64,000 nucleotides of DNA, from assembly GCA_009823395.1 (NCBI GenBank), contig CM020501.1, positions 1,490,861 to 1,554,860 of the forward strand, given 5' to 3'. The notes under the pieces are model-generated. The model ran no database searches. It saw only the letters and a list, made by a program, of their open reading frames with translations, and was not told where the DNA came from. The position numbers were made by a program, and so were the translations under genes. Origin of the DNA: Thamnaconus septentrionalis (lineage: Eukaryota; Chordata; Actinopteri; Tetraodontiformes; Monacanthidae). Shown here in pieces: positions 19,341 to 29,019 of the stretch (position 1 is the stretch's first letter; every line of letters starts with the position of its first letter).

Positions 19341-19440
19341 AACCAGCCGGCCGCACAATTAGCTGCTGTCCCAGACTGACTGTTTGACGGCTAATTGCTA
19401 ATCCCGACGTTACCGTTGCTGGTGGTAATTAATCATGCAA
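19340..19440. promoter_or_regulatory. candidate conserved non-coding element
   Basis: CACAATTAGCTGCTG, CGGCTAATTGCTAATCCCG (homeodomain core next to a bicoid-class TAATCC) and GGTAATTAATCATGC lie within 100 bp of repeat-free DNA. This combination is typical of anterior neural and eye enhancers, but the tissue is inference. Confidence 0.48.
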
Positions 19441-19495
19441 CAAAAGGGGCAGGGGGGTGTATCTCATAGAACAGCAATAGGCTGGAGCTCCGAGG

Positions 19496-19496
<1 letters not shown>

Positions 19497-19551
<55 letters not shown>
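19497..19551. repeat. (GT)27 microsatellite
   Basis: Uninterrupted GT units followed by G runs. Confidence 0.96.
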
Positions 19552-19552
<1 letters not shown>

Positions 19553-20040
19553 GAGAGGGCGGGGGGGTCAGAGAAAAGGCAGTCCAATTTCCATCCGAGG
19601 TTGATCAGCAGATATTTAATCTTCATTTGCTGCTTCCTGGTTCATCCACCGGATGTAAAACACAAGATGTGTCGCCATCTCCAGGGTGATGTTAGGTGCC
19701 ACACCCCCTCCTCGCTTGCTCGCTCGCTCACACAGGAGTGGGGGGGACGGGGGGGGGGGGCGTAGAGGTCAAGTACCATTCATCATGAGCTGGAGTGTCA
19801 TTTTCCTGCACTTGAAGGAGGTGTTTCTTCTTTGTGGAGCTGAAGGAAAGGAAAGGACAGGGGGGGGGGGGGGGCTCAGCAGGAAGACAAGGTGGCCCCT
19901 GTGCGTGTGTGTGTGTGTGTGTGCAGCACTGGTGATGATGTCAGTCACCTCCAGTCATGGGACCAGCTTCCTGGGAACGGCAGCGACACAAAGAGCCGCC
20001 GTGTTCCTCCGCGTCCACTGACTCAGGCCTTCGTGACCTA
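19552..20040. other. unassigned with G runs and (GT)n
   Basis: An island CAGATATTTAATCTTCATTTG at 19610-19630, G runs at 19741-19760 and 19861-19874, and (GT)10 at 19903-19922. Confidence 0.45.
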
Positions 20041-20084
20041 GCTAGCGCTGATTCTTCCCCCCACCCCCCGCACACACACCCCTC

Positions 20085-20250
20085 CTCGACATTCATGTGT
20101 GTCCAAACGATGATTAATATCTGTTTTCTATCTGCCGCAGTCCAAAACGGTCACGGCAGTGTCAAACACAAGAGCACCTCTTGTCTGGTGGCGGCGGGAA
20201 GGAATTCCAGGCTCCCAGGCACTGGAAGCTCATAAAGAGCTAATTGGATA
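20085..20250. promoter_or_regulatory. candidate regulatory island
   Basis: Unique DNA with ACGATGATTAATATCTG, GGAATTCCAGGC and GAGCTAATTGGATAATGC. No simple repeats, moderate TAAT density. Confidence 0.35.
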
Positions 20251-20635
20251 ATGCGAGGGTTGGGAGGATGGGGGGTGGAAGGGGGGGTGGAGGGGGTGGG
20301 GGGCATGGACAGAGGTCACATCTCATCTCCATCCCCTCAGACCCCACCCCAACTCGTCTTTGGAGATTTTAAAGATAGTCACGCAACAGTCTTCTGCTGT
20401 CGCCTCCGAGACTTTGCTCTTTTTTCATTATTATTTATTTATGACTTTTGATTTTTTTTTTTCCCCATATTTCTTCTACTTCTTCTTCAGCAGTAGCAGT
20501 ACCAACGCCGCCGGGCAGAGGGCTTCTGGGAATGAGGTACTGTTGTTGTTGTGTTGTTGTTGTTGTTGTTTGTCCTGCTTCTTCAAAAATAAATAAATAA
20601 ATAAAAATAAAAGGTGGTGGAACCGAGCAGGAAGG

Positions 20636-20636
<1 letters not shown>
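20251..20636. repeat. G-rich, GTT and AAAT short repeats
   Basis: GGGGTGGA-rich DNA at 20265-20305, T-rich DNA at 20420-20475, (GTT)n at 20540-20569 and (AAAT)n at 20588-20610. Confidence 0.65.
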
Positions 20637-20670
<34 letters not shown>

Positions 20671-20790
20671 TAAAAGTCAACTCCAAAGGAGGATACGTCC
20701 TGGTCTGAACACCTCCGTAACACACACACAACACACTGATACAATCACACACACACACGCATACACACACACACACACACACGCATACAC
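20637..20790. repeat. (CA)15 and imperfect CA repeats
   Basis: (CA)n at 20637-20667, then CACACGCATACA-type imperfect repeats at 20718-20788. Confidence 0.9.
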
Positions 20791-21097
20791 TTGAGGGGGC
20801 TGATAATAAACAGCCTCGGTGGGGCTCCTCCTCTGATTGGTCAAGCTCCACAGGTGGTCGCCAGCTGCTGGCCGACAGGTTAGAGACCTGCTGGCCATGC
20901 TGGGGGGGGCTTCTCAGGTCTTCTTCAACACTTCTTCTTCTTCTTTTCCTTCGGTGTTTTGTCCTCCTCATCCGGCAGCGCCCGGAGGTGAGATGGGCAG
21001 ACAGTGAGGCCTTTTGTCCGGAGCGCCGGCGCTCCGAGACGGAGGGAACTGTCAAAATCCCCCTCCCTTGTCTGGGTTCACATGATTCAATGAGAGG

Positions 21098-21141
<44 letters not shown>

Positions 21142-21355
21142 AGTCTGTTCTCCTCTTGTCTATTCATGCTGCGGCCCACCGGAGGGGGAAGACCCTGCTG
21201 GTGGCTGCAGGCCTGCTTTTACTCATCCTGACCAGACAGTTCACAGAAGGAGGAGAAGAAAAAGACGTACATGAAATAAGAATAAAGACGATGAATAAAT
21301 AAATAAAGCAATTGATGGATGAATGAATAAGTAACTAAACGTAAGTAAACAAATA
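20791..21355. repeat. unique DNA with (CTT)n, (GT)20 and AAAT/GATG repeats
   Basis: CTT repeats at 20923-20945, (GT)20 at 21101-21140, then AATAAATAAATA and GATGAATGAATAAGTAA repeats at 21292-21360. No gene. Confidence 0.75.
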
Positions 21356-21476
21356 AATGAATCAATTAATAGTCTTCGCCCTATGACAGCTGGGATAGAA
21401 TCCAGCAGATCCCCGTGACCCTGAGCTCGGGAATAAGCGGGTATGGAAGATGAATGAATGAATGAATCAATTAATA
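21356..21476 (+). mobile_element. 5'-truncated LINE 3' end, copy 2, with 16-bp target duplication
   Basis: CTTCGCCCTATGACAGCTGG through AATAAGCGGGTATGGAAGAT plus (GAAT)n matches the last 90 bases of the 7379-7676 element in the same order. It is flanked by the exact 16-bp direct repeat AATGAATCAATTAATA (21356-21371 and 21461-21476). A variable target duplication and different 5' break point are what target-primed retrotransposition leaves. Confidence 0.82.
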
Positions 21477-21884
21477 AGTACTTACTGTAAGTAAGTAAAT
21501 GATTAAAACTTTGAAGTTTAAACATTTACGCAAGCAAGAAACAGCTCATTGTTAAAAACACAGCAGGCATGATATTCTTGTTGCACCAAGTCTCTATAAA
21601 AGCTTTGCAAGTCTTTCAATTAAAACATAAAAATGAAGGTTTGATCTGACCATGCATAGAGTGTTACAGTGCCACATTGAGATAGCATCAATATTTGAAA
21701 GACATTCCATCAAGAAGAAGATGAAGAGGAAGAAGCAGAAGAGGAATGGGACGTAGCAGAAGAAGAAGAAGAAGAAGAAGAAGAGGTAGAAGAGGGTCTA
21801 AGCGCTGATGCCTGCGCTGCCAGGCTCTGGTGTTACATCACGGTGACGGAGATGGATGAGAAAATGAAGACAATGCTGGTTTGT
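21477..21884. other. unique AT-rich sequence and short (GAA)n
   Basis: Unique DNA at 21540-21710 including TTCAATTAAAACATAAAAATG and GCATCAATATTTG; GAA-rich DNA at 21713-21790. No open frame apart from the run-in to the minisatellite. Confidence 0.45.
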
Positions 21885-23760
21885 GTGTGGAGGCATGTGG
21901 TGGTGCTGTGGAGGAGGAGGTGGAGGAGGTGATGGTGTGGCGACGGAGGAGGAGGTGGTGGAGGAGCTGGAGTTGGAGGTGGAGGAGGTGTTGATGGAGG
22001 AGCTGGAGGTGGAGGTGGAGGAAGAGGTGGTGGAGGAGGAGGAGGAGGTGGTGGAGGAGCTGGAGTTGGAGGTGGAGGAGGTGTTGATGGAGGAGCTGGA
22101 GGTGGAGGTGGAGGGGAAGGTGGTGGAGGAGGTGGAGGAGGTGTTAATGGAGGAGGTGGAGGTGGAGGGGGAGGTGGTGGAGGAGCTGGAGGAGGTGTTG
22201 ATGGAGGAGAGGATGGAGGAGCTGGTGGTGGAGGAGCTGGAGTTGGAGGTGGAGGAGGTGGTGGAGGAGCTGGAGGTGGAGGAGAGGTGGTGGAGGAGCT
22301 GGAGTTGGAGGTGGAGGAGGTGTTGATGGAGGAGCTGGAGGTGGAGGGGAGGTGGTGGAGGAGGTGTTGATGGAGGAGCTGGAGGTGGTGGAGGAGCTGG
22401 AGGTGGAGGAGCTGGAGGTGGAGGTGGAGGGGAGGTGGTGGTGGAGGAGGAGGAGGAGGTGGATGGAGGAGTGGTGGAGGTGGAGGGGAGGTGGTGGAGG
22501 AGCTGGAGGAGGTGTTGATGGAGGAGCTGGAGGTGGAGGGGAGGTGGTGGAGGAGCTGGAGGAGGAGGAGGGAGGTGGTGGAGGAGCTGGAGGTGGAGGT
22601 GGAGGAGCTGGGAGGTGGTGGAGGAGCTGGAGTTGGAGGTGGAGGAGGTGTTGATGGAGGAGCTGGAGGTGGAGTGGAGGTGGTGGAGGAGGTGGATGGA
22701 GGAGCTGGAGGTGGAGGGAGGGGAGGTGGTGGAGGAGCTGGAGTTGGAGGTGGAGGAGGTGTTGATGGAGGAGCTGGAGGTGGAGGTGGAGGGGAGGTGG
22801 TGGAGGAGCTGGAGGTGGTGAGGTGGAGGAGGTGGTGGAGGAGGTGGAGGAGGTGTTAATGGAGGAGGTGGAGGGGAGGTGGTGGAGGAGCTGGAGGAGG
22901 TGTTGATGGAGGAGCTGGAGGAGTTGGAGGTGGAGGGGAGGTGGTGGAGGAGCTGGAGTTGGAGGTGGAGGAGGTGTTGATGGAGGAGCTGGAGGTGGAG
23001 GGGGAGGTGGTGGAGGAGGTGTTGATGGAGGAGCTGGAGGTGGAGGGGGAGGGGGAGGTGGTGGAGGAGCTGGAGTTGGAGGTGGAGGAGGTGGATGGAG
23101 GAGCTGGAGGTGGAGGTGGAGGAGGTGGTGGAGGAGCTGGAGGTGGAGGTGGAGGAAGGTGGTGGAGGAGGTGGAGGAGGTGTTAATGGAGGAGGTGGAG
23201 GGGAGGGAGGTGGTGGAGGAGCTGGAGGAGGTGTTGATGGAGGAGCTGGAGGGGGAGGTGGTGGAGGAGTTGGAGGTGGAGGGGGAGGTGGTGGAGGAGC
23301 TGGAGTTGGAGGTGGAGGAGGTGTTGATGGAGGAGCTGGAGGTGGAGGGGGAGGTGGAGGTGGTGGAGGAGCTGGCGTTGGAGGTGGAGGAGGTGTTGAT
23401 GGAGGAGCTGGAGGGGGAGGTGGTGGAGGAGCTGGAGTTGGAGGTGGAGGAGGTGTTGATGGAGGAGCTGGAGGTGGAGGTGGAGGGGGAGGTGGTGGAG
23501 GAGCTGGAGGTGGAGCTGGAGGGGGAGGTGGTGGAGGAGCTGGAGTTGGAGGTGGAGGAGGTGTTGATGGAGGAGCTGGAGGGGGAGGTGGTGGAGGAGC
23601 TGGAGTTGGAGGTGGAGGAGGTGTTGATGGAGGAGCTGGAGGTGGAGGTGGAGGAAGAGGTGGTGGAGGAGCTGGAGTTGAAGGTGGAGGAGGTGGTGGT
23701 GGAGGAGCTAGAGCTGGAAGTGGTGGCGGAGGAGGAGGAGGTGGTGGGACAGTGGAGGTA
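21885..23760. repeat. 1.9-kb purine-rich (GGA/GGT/GCT) minisatellite
   Basis: Built from steps of 6-12 bp such as GGAGGAGCTGGAGGTGGAGG. The marker GGTGTTGATGGAGG or its GTTAATGG variant recurs about twenty times, giving irregular repeats of roughly 60-130 bp. Plus strand is G/A/T with almost no C outside GCT. The longest frame (minus, 667 codons) drifts between Pro-rich, Ser/Thr-rich and Leu/His-rich translations as unit lengths change, so no one frame is kept and I treat the array as non-coding. The right part (23.2-23.75 kb) is more regular than the left. Confidence 0.93.
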
Positions 23761-24600
23761 CTTTCCTGGACGGCTGGTGAAAGGAGCCACACAGCAGACA
23801 CAGGGTCCTCCAGGCACAGAGGCCCTTTTCTTCTTTTCTTCTTTGTTGCACTTTAACAACTTTATCTGATGGACTTTATCTCGATGTGGAGCTCAACCAC
23901 AGTGACAGCTAACAACCCCCTGGAGCACCTGACGCCCAGTCAACAGGAAGCAGCGAGTCCATCAAAGGGAGGAGATGGTGGGATGTTTGGCTAAAAGTGG
24001 GATTGTTTCAGGACGGCTGCGTCTGGGAAGATTTTTTTCCAATTTTTCTTTTTCTAATTTTTGGAGTCATTTCAGGGCAGTAAACTCCCCTGGAAGGGAG
24101 GACGAACAGGATCTCTGGCACGGCCGCAGCAAAAAAATGCAAATGTGGACGGCCGGACAGTTAGATGGAGGGACGGAGGGAGGGATGGAGAAACAGAGGG
24201 ACAGAGGGAGGGATGGAGGGACATTGTGCAAACTGCCGGGAGAGAATTGTGGAATTTGTCATGGAAACAGCCTTGGACCGCTGCTCGCTGGCAGACCAGT
24301 GGGTCCAGTCTGCCCACTGCAACAACAACAGTGCATCGAGCCCGATGAGTGAGACGGAGAAGAAGAAGAAGAAGAAGAAGAAGAAGAAGAAGAAGAAGGA
24401 GAAGGAGTAGGAGGAGAGGGAAGGCTGCAGCCGCGTTCCAAATCTCTTTGTTGTTTCAGCAACACTCCCCGAGAGAGAGAGAGAGAGAGAGAAACAATGT
24501 TTCATTACTTTGCCACCAACGTTTTTGAAATGAAGTGAGTCGGTAATCGACCTCTGCAGCCGTCGCGCACCACCTCACTGTCAATTTCAGAGCTACTTTT
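23761..24600. other. unassigned with GGAGGGAT, (GAA)13 and (GA)n repeats
   Basis: Unique DNA, GGAC/GGGAT repeats at 24160-24222, (GAA)n at 24358-24398 and (GA)n at 24471-24492. No gene. Confidence 0.6.
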
Positions 24601-24892
24601 TAAGGTCCTTACACACAGGTAGCGAATTCGCGAGGCGAATAATTTGCGTTTTTTTAAAACCTATTGAAGTCAATGGAACCGTACACACTGACAGCGAATG
24701 TTCGCGGAGCAAAAAAAGCGTCTGTTATTTTTTCGGTCTTGTGGAAAAAGCGAACAGCTGGACCTCTGGCCAGTCAAAATGATGTTGGATGATCGATGAC
24801 GTCAGATCAAACTTCAGGAATGTTCTCTCCCTCTGCAAACACAAGCCAGTTGACGGAGCAGTCCTCCAAATTGTCCTCCAAACATTCTAAAG

Positions 24893-25723
24893 CAGTTTCC
24901 CAACCACTGTGGCGCGGCACATTAGTGTGTAGAACATTAGTGTGCCATGAGGGATCATCAGGTGTGCGGAGGCACTAGATGGCAACAGGTAGTGAATAAA
25001 CCTGTGTTTCAACCTGCTGGTGCTCAAACAGCAGAATAAATGATGCTTCGAGTGAGACAGCGGCGGCGATCGCGATGGATAAATAATGTGGCGAATTCAC
25101 AAAGGAATCACTCGTCTTTGGTACGTCACAGCGACCTCAACAATTATCAAGAAGTTCCAACAAGAACACGCCCCAACGTGGCGCTGGCTGGAGGCTAACT
25201 CAAACAGAGTAAACACTGACTCGTGGTTCTAACAGAACATTCTGACCCAGATGAAGGCCCAAGTATGAGTAGAGGTCAGAAGAAAGTAAAAAAAACAAGG
25301 CGAGCTCAAGACAATACAATGAAAGTTACATTGCGTTTGGATTCACTTTTATTGGGGAACCAACCGAGCCCATTCCGTTATGCCTGGTGTGCGGGGGAAA
25401 GCTGTCCAACAGTGCCATGGTTCCAAGCAAACTTAAACGCCATCTCCAAGCTGAACGGCTCTGCTCCCTTTCTCCACGACAGACCTACGCTCTGTGAGCT
25501 GGGCTTTTCAAGAAGATAAGGTTGAATAAAAGAAAGAGAGCCAGAGCAGTTGAAGGTCTTTGTGTGTCTAACAGGGCCAGATTTCACACAGAGTCTGTAA
25601 ATTGAGACTACAGTTTCATTCTTTAATTGAATACGTTTTTTGACATATTCATTTGGTGGTGTGCAGTGTGATTATTCAAATGTAAAATATGTTCTGTGGC
25701 TCAAAAAAGATTGGGAAACACTG
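24893..25723 (+). mobile_element. hAT (Charlie/BED-finger type) relic, 831 bp
   Basis: A perfect 8-bp target duplication TTCTAAAG (24885-24892, 25724-25731) frames the element. The ends are CAGTTTCCCAACCACTG and the complement of GATTGGGAAACACTG, the CAGNGTTTCCCAA type of Charlie-like hAT elements. At 25380-25460 an out-of-frame relic reads [20 protein letters not shown], the start of a BED zinc finger (CxxC), but the last histidine position is changed and the frame soon stops. So it is a deletion derivative with a broken transposase N-terminus and no DDE domain. Confidence 0.88.
24972..24985 (+). promoter_or_regulatory. CTCF-like motif inside the hAT relic
   Basis: GCACTAGATGGCA fits CCASYAGRKGGC with one change at the first position. 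It lies in the left sub-terminal part of the hAT element. Confidence 0.42.
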
Positions 25724-26503
25724 TTCTAAAGTGCTGGCGAAATTTCACTGGGTAAAATGTTTTTTCAAAGCTCCTGGATTGTCGAGCTGAACTTACACAT
25801 CTCCTCTTATGTCGGCTTTTACGTGAAAACCGTGCTGTAGAAGGCACGTAAAACACAATTTCTCAGTCGCCACACTTTTAAAAATCACATCTTTTATTCT
25901 TTCGTTTAAATCTGTTCCAAAAGGCTTTCTAAGTGATGAGCACATCCAAAGCAAAACGAAAAAATCTTTGGCAACAGGAACTTAAATAACGTCGTCAAAA
26001 AACTGTTGTTTCTTACTGCTGCTTCTCAACCAAACATTTAGTATCATCCATCTGCGCTGCTGTGTCATCACCTGACCTATATATCCAGCTGACACACACC
26101 GCACGCCCTCTCAAGACAGGAAAAACAAAGAATAATATCGTACACATGTCCACTCTAAACTAAGGAACTAGGCATACGAAAGTCAGTCATTAATTTAACG
26201 GCTGCAACACCTCTCTCAGGGACAAAATTGGGTGAACCCATAGACTTCTATTCTTTTTCTTTTTCAATCCAACCATCACCAGGACGTCATCAGTTGAGGA
26301 TGTAGTCGACTCCATTGTTTCTCCTTCAGCACGAGAGAAGGAGCCACAAACTTCATTTGCTTAGGGAAATTTATATGCATATTCACGTCACGCCTTCTAG
26401 GAATTTTTGATTCATGGAAAAAATTTGCTGCCGAAAAATTCACATTTTTGCGTCACTTTTTTGCATCGCTTCGCCTTTTAGCTCGGTGTGCAAGGACCTT
26501 TAG

Positions 26504-26789
26504 GCTACTTTTCAGTTGTTGGCTAATTGTTGAGCTGCAAGGGAAGCGAAAGGACGGGCGTTTCTTTTGCATCCAATGATGGAGACGGAGATGACTCATT
26601 GGAAACGGCCGCCTTCCAATATCTTTGTTTATGCAACGCCTCCTTCCTCAAGAGAGGTGGAGGAGAAGCAATGTTTCATTACCTCGCCACCTAAACTTCT
26701 TAAAGGCAAGTGAATATGCACTCGTTATATCTCAGGTTAGCTCCACCTTCCCATTTCAAAGATGCTGACGATTACTGGGAGTCAAACAG
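26504..26789. other. unassigned unique sequence
   Basis: Ordinary sequence resuming after the transposon; no gene or further repeat seen. Confidence 0.4.
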
Positions 26790-26860
26790 GTGGTGCTTTG
26801 AGATGCCTTTGGTTGTGATTTAGTGCTGTACAAATGAAATTGATTGATTAAAGTTGAAAC
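26790..26860 (+). mobile_element. LINE 3' tail fragment
   Basis: GTGCTTTGAGATGCCTTTGG, TTGTGATTTAGTGCTGTACA and AAATGAAATTGATTGATTA match the well-known teleost LINE terminus that reads TTTGAGATGAC...TTGTGATTTGGCGCTATA...AAATAAAATTGA. Only the 3' end is present. Confidence 0.65.
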
Positions 26861-27170
26861 ATCGGTAGAGGGCACTTAGAAAACTTTGTTTGTTCCACCG
26901 TTCCGAATTCAATTTCCTGGCAGCTAAAGGGCGACTGATTGCGTAGCTCCATTTGAGGGTTGTAAACTTCTCGACCAACGGCTGCATTTCCCCACGATTC
27001 CTGTAGCAGTTCATTCCGGGATACAGGCAACCAAGAGCCAACATGGCAGTTTCGCCCCTCTCGTGGGTGGAGGGCGAGCGGGTGGCTTGTCGGGGGAGTG
27101 GGAGGGGGGTCACCTTCCAACCATTCAGCAACCCAGAAATAAACATTTCATCTCGCCCTCCCCTCCCTGT
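26861..27170. other. unassigned unique sequence
   Basis: No recognisable feature; the 108-codon minus-strand frame has no domain or signal that I can identify. Confidence 0.4.
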
Positions 27171-27174
27171 GTCC

Positions 27175-27435
27175 CTTCATTTAGGATTCACACGGCTGAT
27201 GTTTGCTAGCGCTGTCAGGCAGGATAAAGGAAGGCTACCTGGCTGCTGCTGCCGCTGCTGCTGCCGCTGCTGCTGCGTCTTTCACCAGCAGATTTATCCG
27301 CGCTGATGTCTCGACACCACCTCGGGCGCCGGAGCTGTTGTACCGAAGCGAGAAGGCCCCCAATCAAAACCTTTGAAGTAGTCATGTACGCATAAACGGC
27401 GTCTACCTTAATGCTAAATAATTAGCGGCGGCGGC
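27175..27435. promoter_or_regulatory. candidate conserved non-coding element
   Basis: Unique DNA with GCTGTCAGGCAGGATAAAGG, a (GCT/GCC)n run at 27242-27275, then TTTATCCGCGCTGATG, CCAATCAAAACCTTTGAAG (TCF/LEF-like CTTTGAA), GTACGCATAAACGGCG and CCTTAATGCTAAATAATTAG, ending at a GGC run. Confidence 0.45.
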
Positions 27436-27494
27436 GGGGGGGTGGGTAGGGAGTGGGGGAGGACAGGGGGGTGCTGGGATGGATGGCTACCTCA

Positions 27495-27600
27495 GGGCTA
27501 AACTGGCTCCGCCCCGCTCTGCTTTGATCATTACGTTAATTAAATGTGGCTCCCTTGACGGGTCGCCGGCTCTAAAAAACAGGTAGGTGTCACAGGAAGC
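27495..27600. promoter_or_regulatory. candidate conserved non-coding element
   Basis: GGCTCCGCCCCGCTCTGC, TTGATCATTACGTTAATTAA and GGGTCGCCGGCTCTAAAAAACAGG within 100 bp. The first word is an SP1/KLF box; the second is a palindrome-rich homeodomain cluster. Confidence 0.42.
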
Positions 27601-27636
27601 TCGGAGGAGCCACCAGCACCTGGTGAGAGAGAGCGT

Positions 27637-27700
27637 GTGTGTGCGTGCGTGTGCATGTGTGTGCGTGCGTGTGTGTGTGTTTGTGTGTGCGTGTGTGCGG
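27637..27700. repeat. (GT)n with GC variants
   Basis: GTGTGCGTGCGTG units over 60 nt. Confidence 0.9.
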
Positions 27701-27777
27701 GTTGGAGCAGCTGTCAGCGCCGCCGCTGCCTTAAGAGTCAGACGGCGGCGGCGTTAATTCGAACCGATGTCCCAAAA

Positions 27778-28142
27778 GAGTGGAGGAAGGAGGAGGAAGA
27801 GGGGAGGAAGAGGGGAGGAAGGACTCAATCGGAAGACAACCCCGGGTCTGTCTCCTCTTCCTCCTCCTCCTCTTCCTTCCCCTCTTCCTTCTCCTCCTAA
27901 TCTTCCTGCTCCTGCTCTTTCTCCTCGTCCTTCTCGCCCTAATCTTCCTCCTCCTCCTCCTCTTCGTACCCCCCAACCTCTTCCTTCTCCTCATCTTCCT
28001 CCTCTTCCCCCTGCTACTCCCCCTCAGCTCCGGAGGGGGCGTTGTCTTAGCGTGGGCACTGGCCAGGAGCAGGATGAAGAGGAAGAGGAAGAGGAAGGAG
28101 AAGAGGAGGAAGAAGAAGAAGAAGAAGAAGAAGAAGAAGAGG
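27778..28142. repeat. GGA-rich, CCT-rich and (GAA)n arrays
   Basis: GGAAGAGG repeats at 27782-27822, a 165-nt CTCCTT pyrimidine block at 27853-28018, then GAGGAAGAG into (GAA)13 at 28075-28140. Purine and pyrimidine blocks could pair as an inverted repeat. Confidence 0.85.
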
Positions 28143-28590
28143 TCAGACGGCGGTGGCGGCGGCGGCAGGAAGTCGTGTTGTCAGGCCTCGGTGTCAGCGG
28201 CCGTCATCACGCGGCGCCTCGGGGACAAATTAGACGTGTGTTTCCAGAGACGTGTCAAAAGTGTTCTGGGTCCACATCACAGCGAGGGGGGGGCGGGAGG
28301 AGGGGAGGTGGGGGGCAAAGCCAAACGCCAGCGGCCGCCAGAGGAGGCGCTCACCTATGATTTATTCAAATCACAACGATGAATAATTGCGAGCTAGCGT
28401 GCGAGCTAGCGCTAGCTGTTAGCGCGGAGGCCTTTCGGGCCGGATTATTCAAAGGGGGGGAGGGGAGGGGCCTTTAACGGGAAGTCAACACCGGCCATCG
28501 CTGATGCGCAAAAACACACACACACACACACAGAGAAAGAAAAGGTCAAAAGTCACATGGGTCGGTCTGCCTGCCGGCAGCGGCGACGGT
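28143..28590. other. unique CpG-rich DNA; GCTAGC-rich segment
   Basis: CpG-rich DNA, then CCTATGATTTATTCAAATCAC and GATGAATAATTGCGAG at 28352-28392, then repeated GAGCTAGCG/GCTAGC words at 28390-28422 and G runs. A short CA tract lies at 28513-28532. Confidence 0.45.
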
Positions 28591-28594
28591 TCAT

Positions 28595-28700
28595 CGAGGT
28601 CGCAACTTTTTTCTTTTATTTTTTATGAGCGCCGCCACCATCGCATTCCGTACATCCAAACAAACGCAGCCTTTGTTTCTCATTTCGAGTTCGCCACAAC
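28595..28700. promoter_or_regulatory. candidate regulatory island
   Basis: TTTTATTTTTTATGAGCG, CATCGCATTCCG (TEAD-like), ACAAACGCAGCCTTTGTTTC (SOX-like CCTTTGTTT) in repeat-free DNA. Called on motifs only. Confidence 0.35.
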
Positions 28701-28801
28701 CCCCCCCCCGATCGTTTCATCCCCCCCCCTCCTCTAAAAGTAGAAACACATTGCTGGCTGTCACGCTTTTTGATTCATGCTCCTCTTTTTTTATATGAGG
28801 T

Positions 28802-28807
<6 letters not shown>

Positions 28808-28854
<47 letters not shown>
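28808..28854. repeat. (CA)24 microsatellite
   Basis: Uninterrupted CA units. Confidence 0.96.
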
Positions 28855-28858
<4 letters not shown>

Positions 28859-29004
28859 CGGGAGGCTCCTAACAGACTGGGGGTCCCGCGTGGAGGATGA
28901 TTGGGGGGAGTAACCCCAAATCTGAGGCCACTTTGGCTCATTTCAGCATAATTTGAATCCAGACTCGATGTTCTTGAAGCGTTTTCCTTAAAAAAAAATC
29001 TGTA

Positions 29005-29019
29005 CGCCCCCTAGTGGAG
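29005..29019 (-). promoter_or_regulatory. CTCF-like motif
   Basis: CGCCCCCTAGTGGAG is the reverse complement of CCACTAGGGGGCG, a close match to the CTCF core. Confidence 0.55.

Larger units (their letters stand above)
24601..26503. mobile_element. DNA transposon relic, about 1.9 kb, 9-bp target duplication
   Basis: The ends are inverted repeats: TAAGGTCCTTACACAC on the left and the complement of GTGTGCAAGGACCTTTAG on the right. The sub-terminal parts are also related (GCGAATTCGCGAGGCGAA against AAAAGGCGAAGCGATGC complemented). The direct repeat GCTACTTTT lies exactly outside both ends (24592-24600, 26504-26512). An alternative reading uses TTA as a 3-bp duplication (PIF/Harbinger style) just inside that repeat. 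No transposase is seen. The superfamily is open: 9 bp would suit a MULE or Merlin-like element. It is interrupted by the hAT element at 24893-25723. Confidence 0.72.

Noticed and set aside
21798..23801. 667-codon Pro/Ser-rich minus-strand open frame, resembling a formin-like proline-rich protein
   Set aside because: It lies entirely in the minisatellite. The translation drifts between three repeat types because unit lengths are not multiples of three, and long frames are open on the opposite strand as well.
24600..26502. Assigning the outer transposon to PIF/Harbinger on the TTA next to both ends
   Set aside because: A 9-bp perfect direct repeat immediately outside the ends is stronger evidence; superfamily left open.
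26820..27146. 108-codon minus-strand frame
   Set aside because: Overlaps a LINE tail and unique DNA with no recognisable domain; length is within chance expectation.
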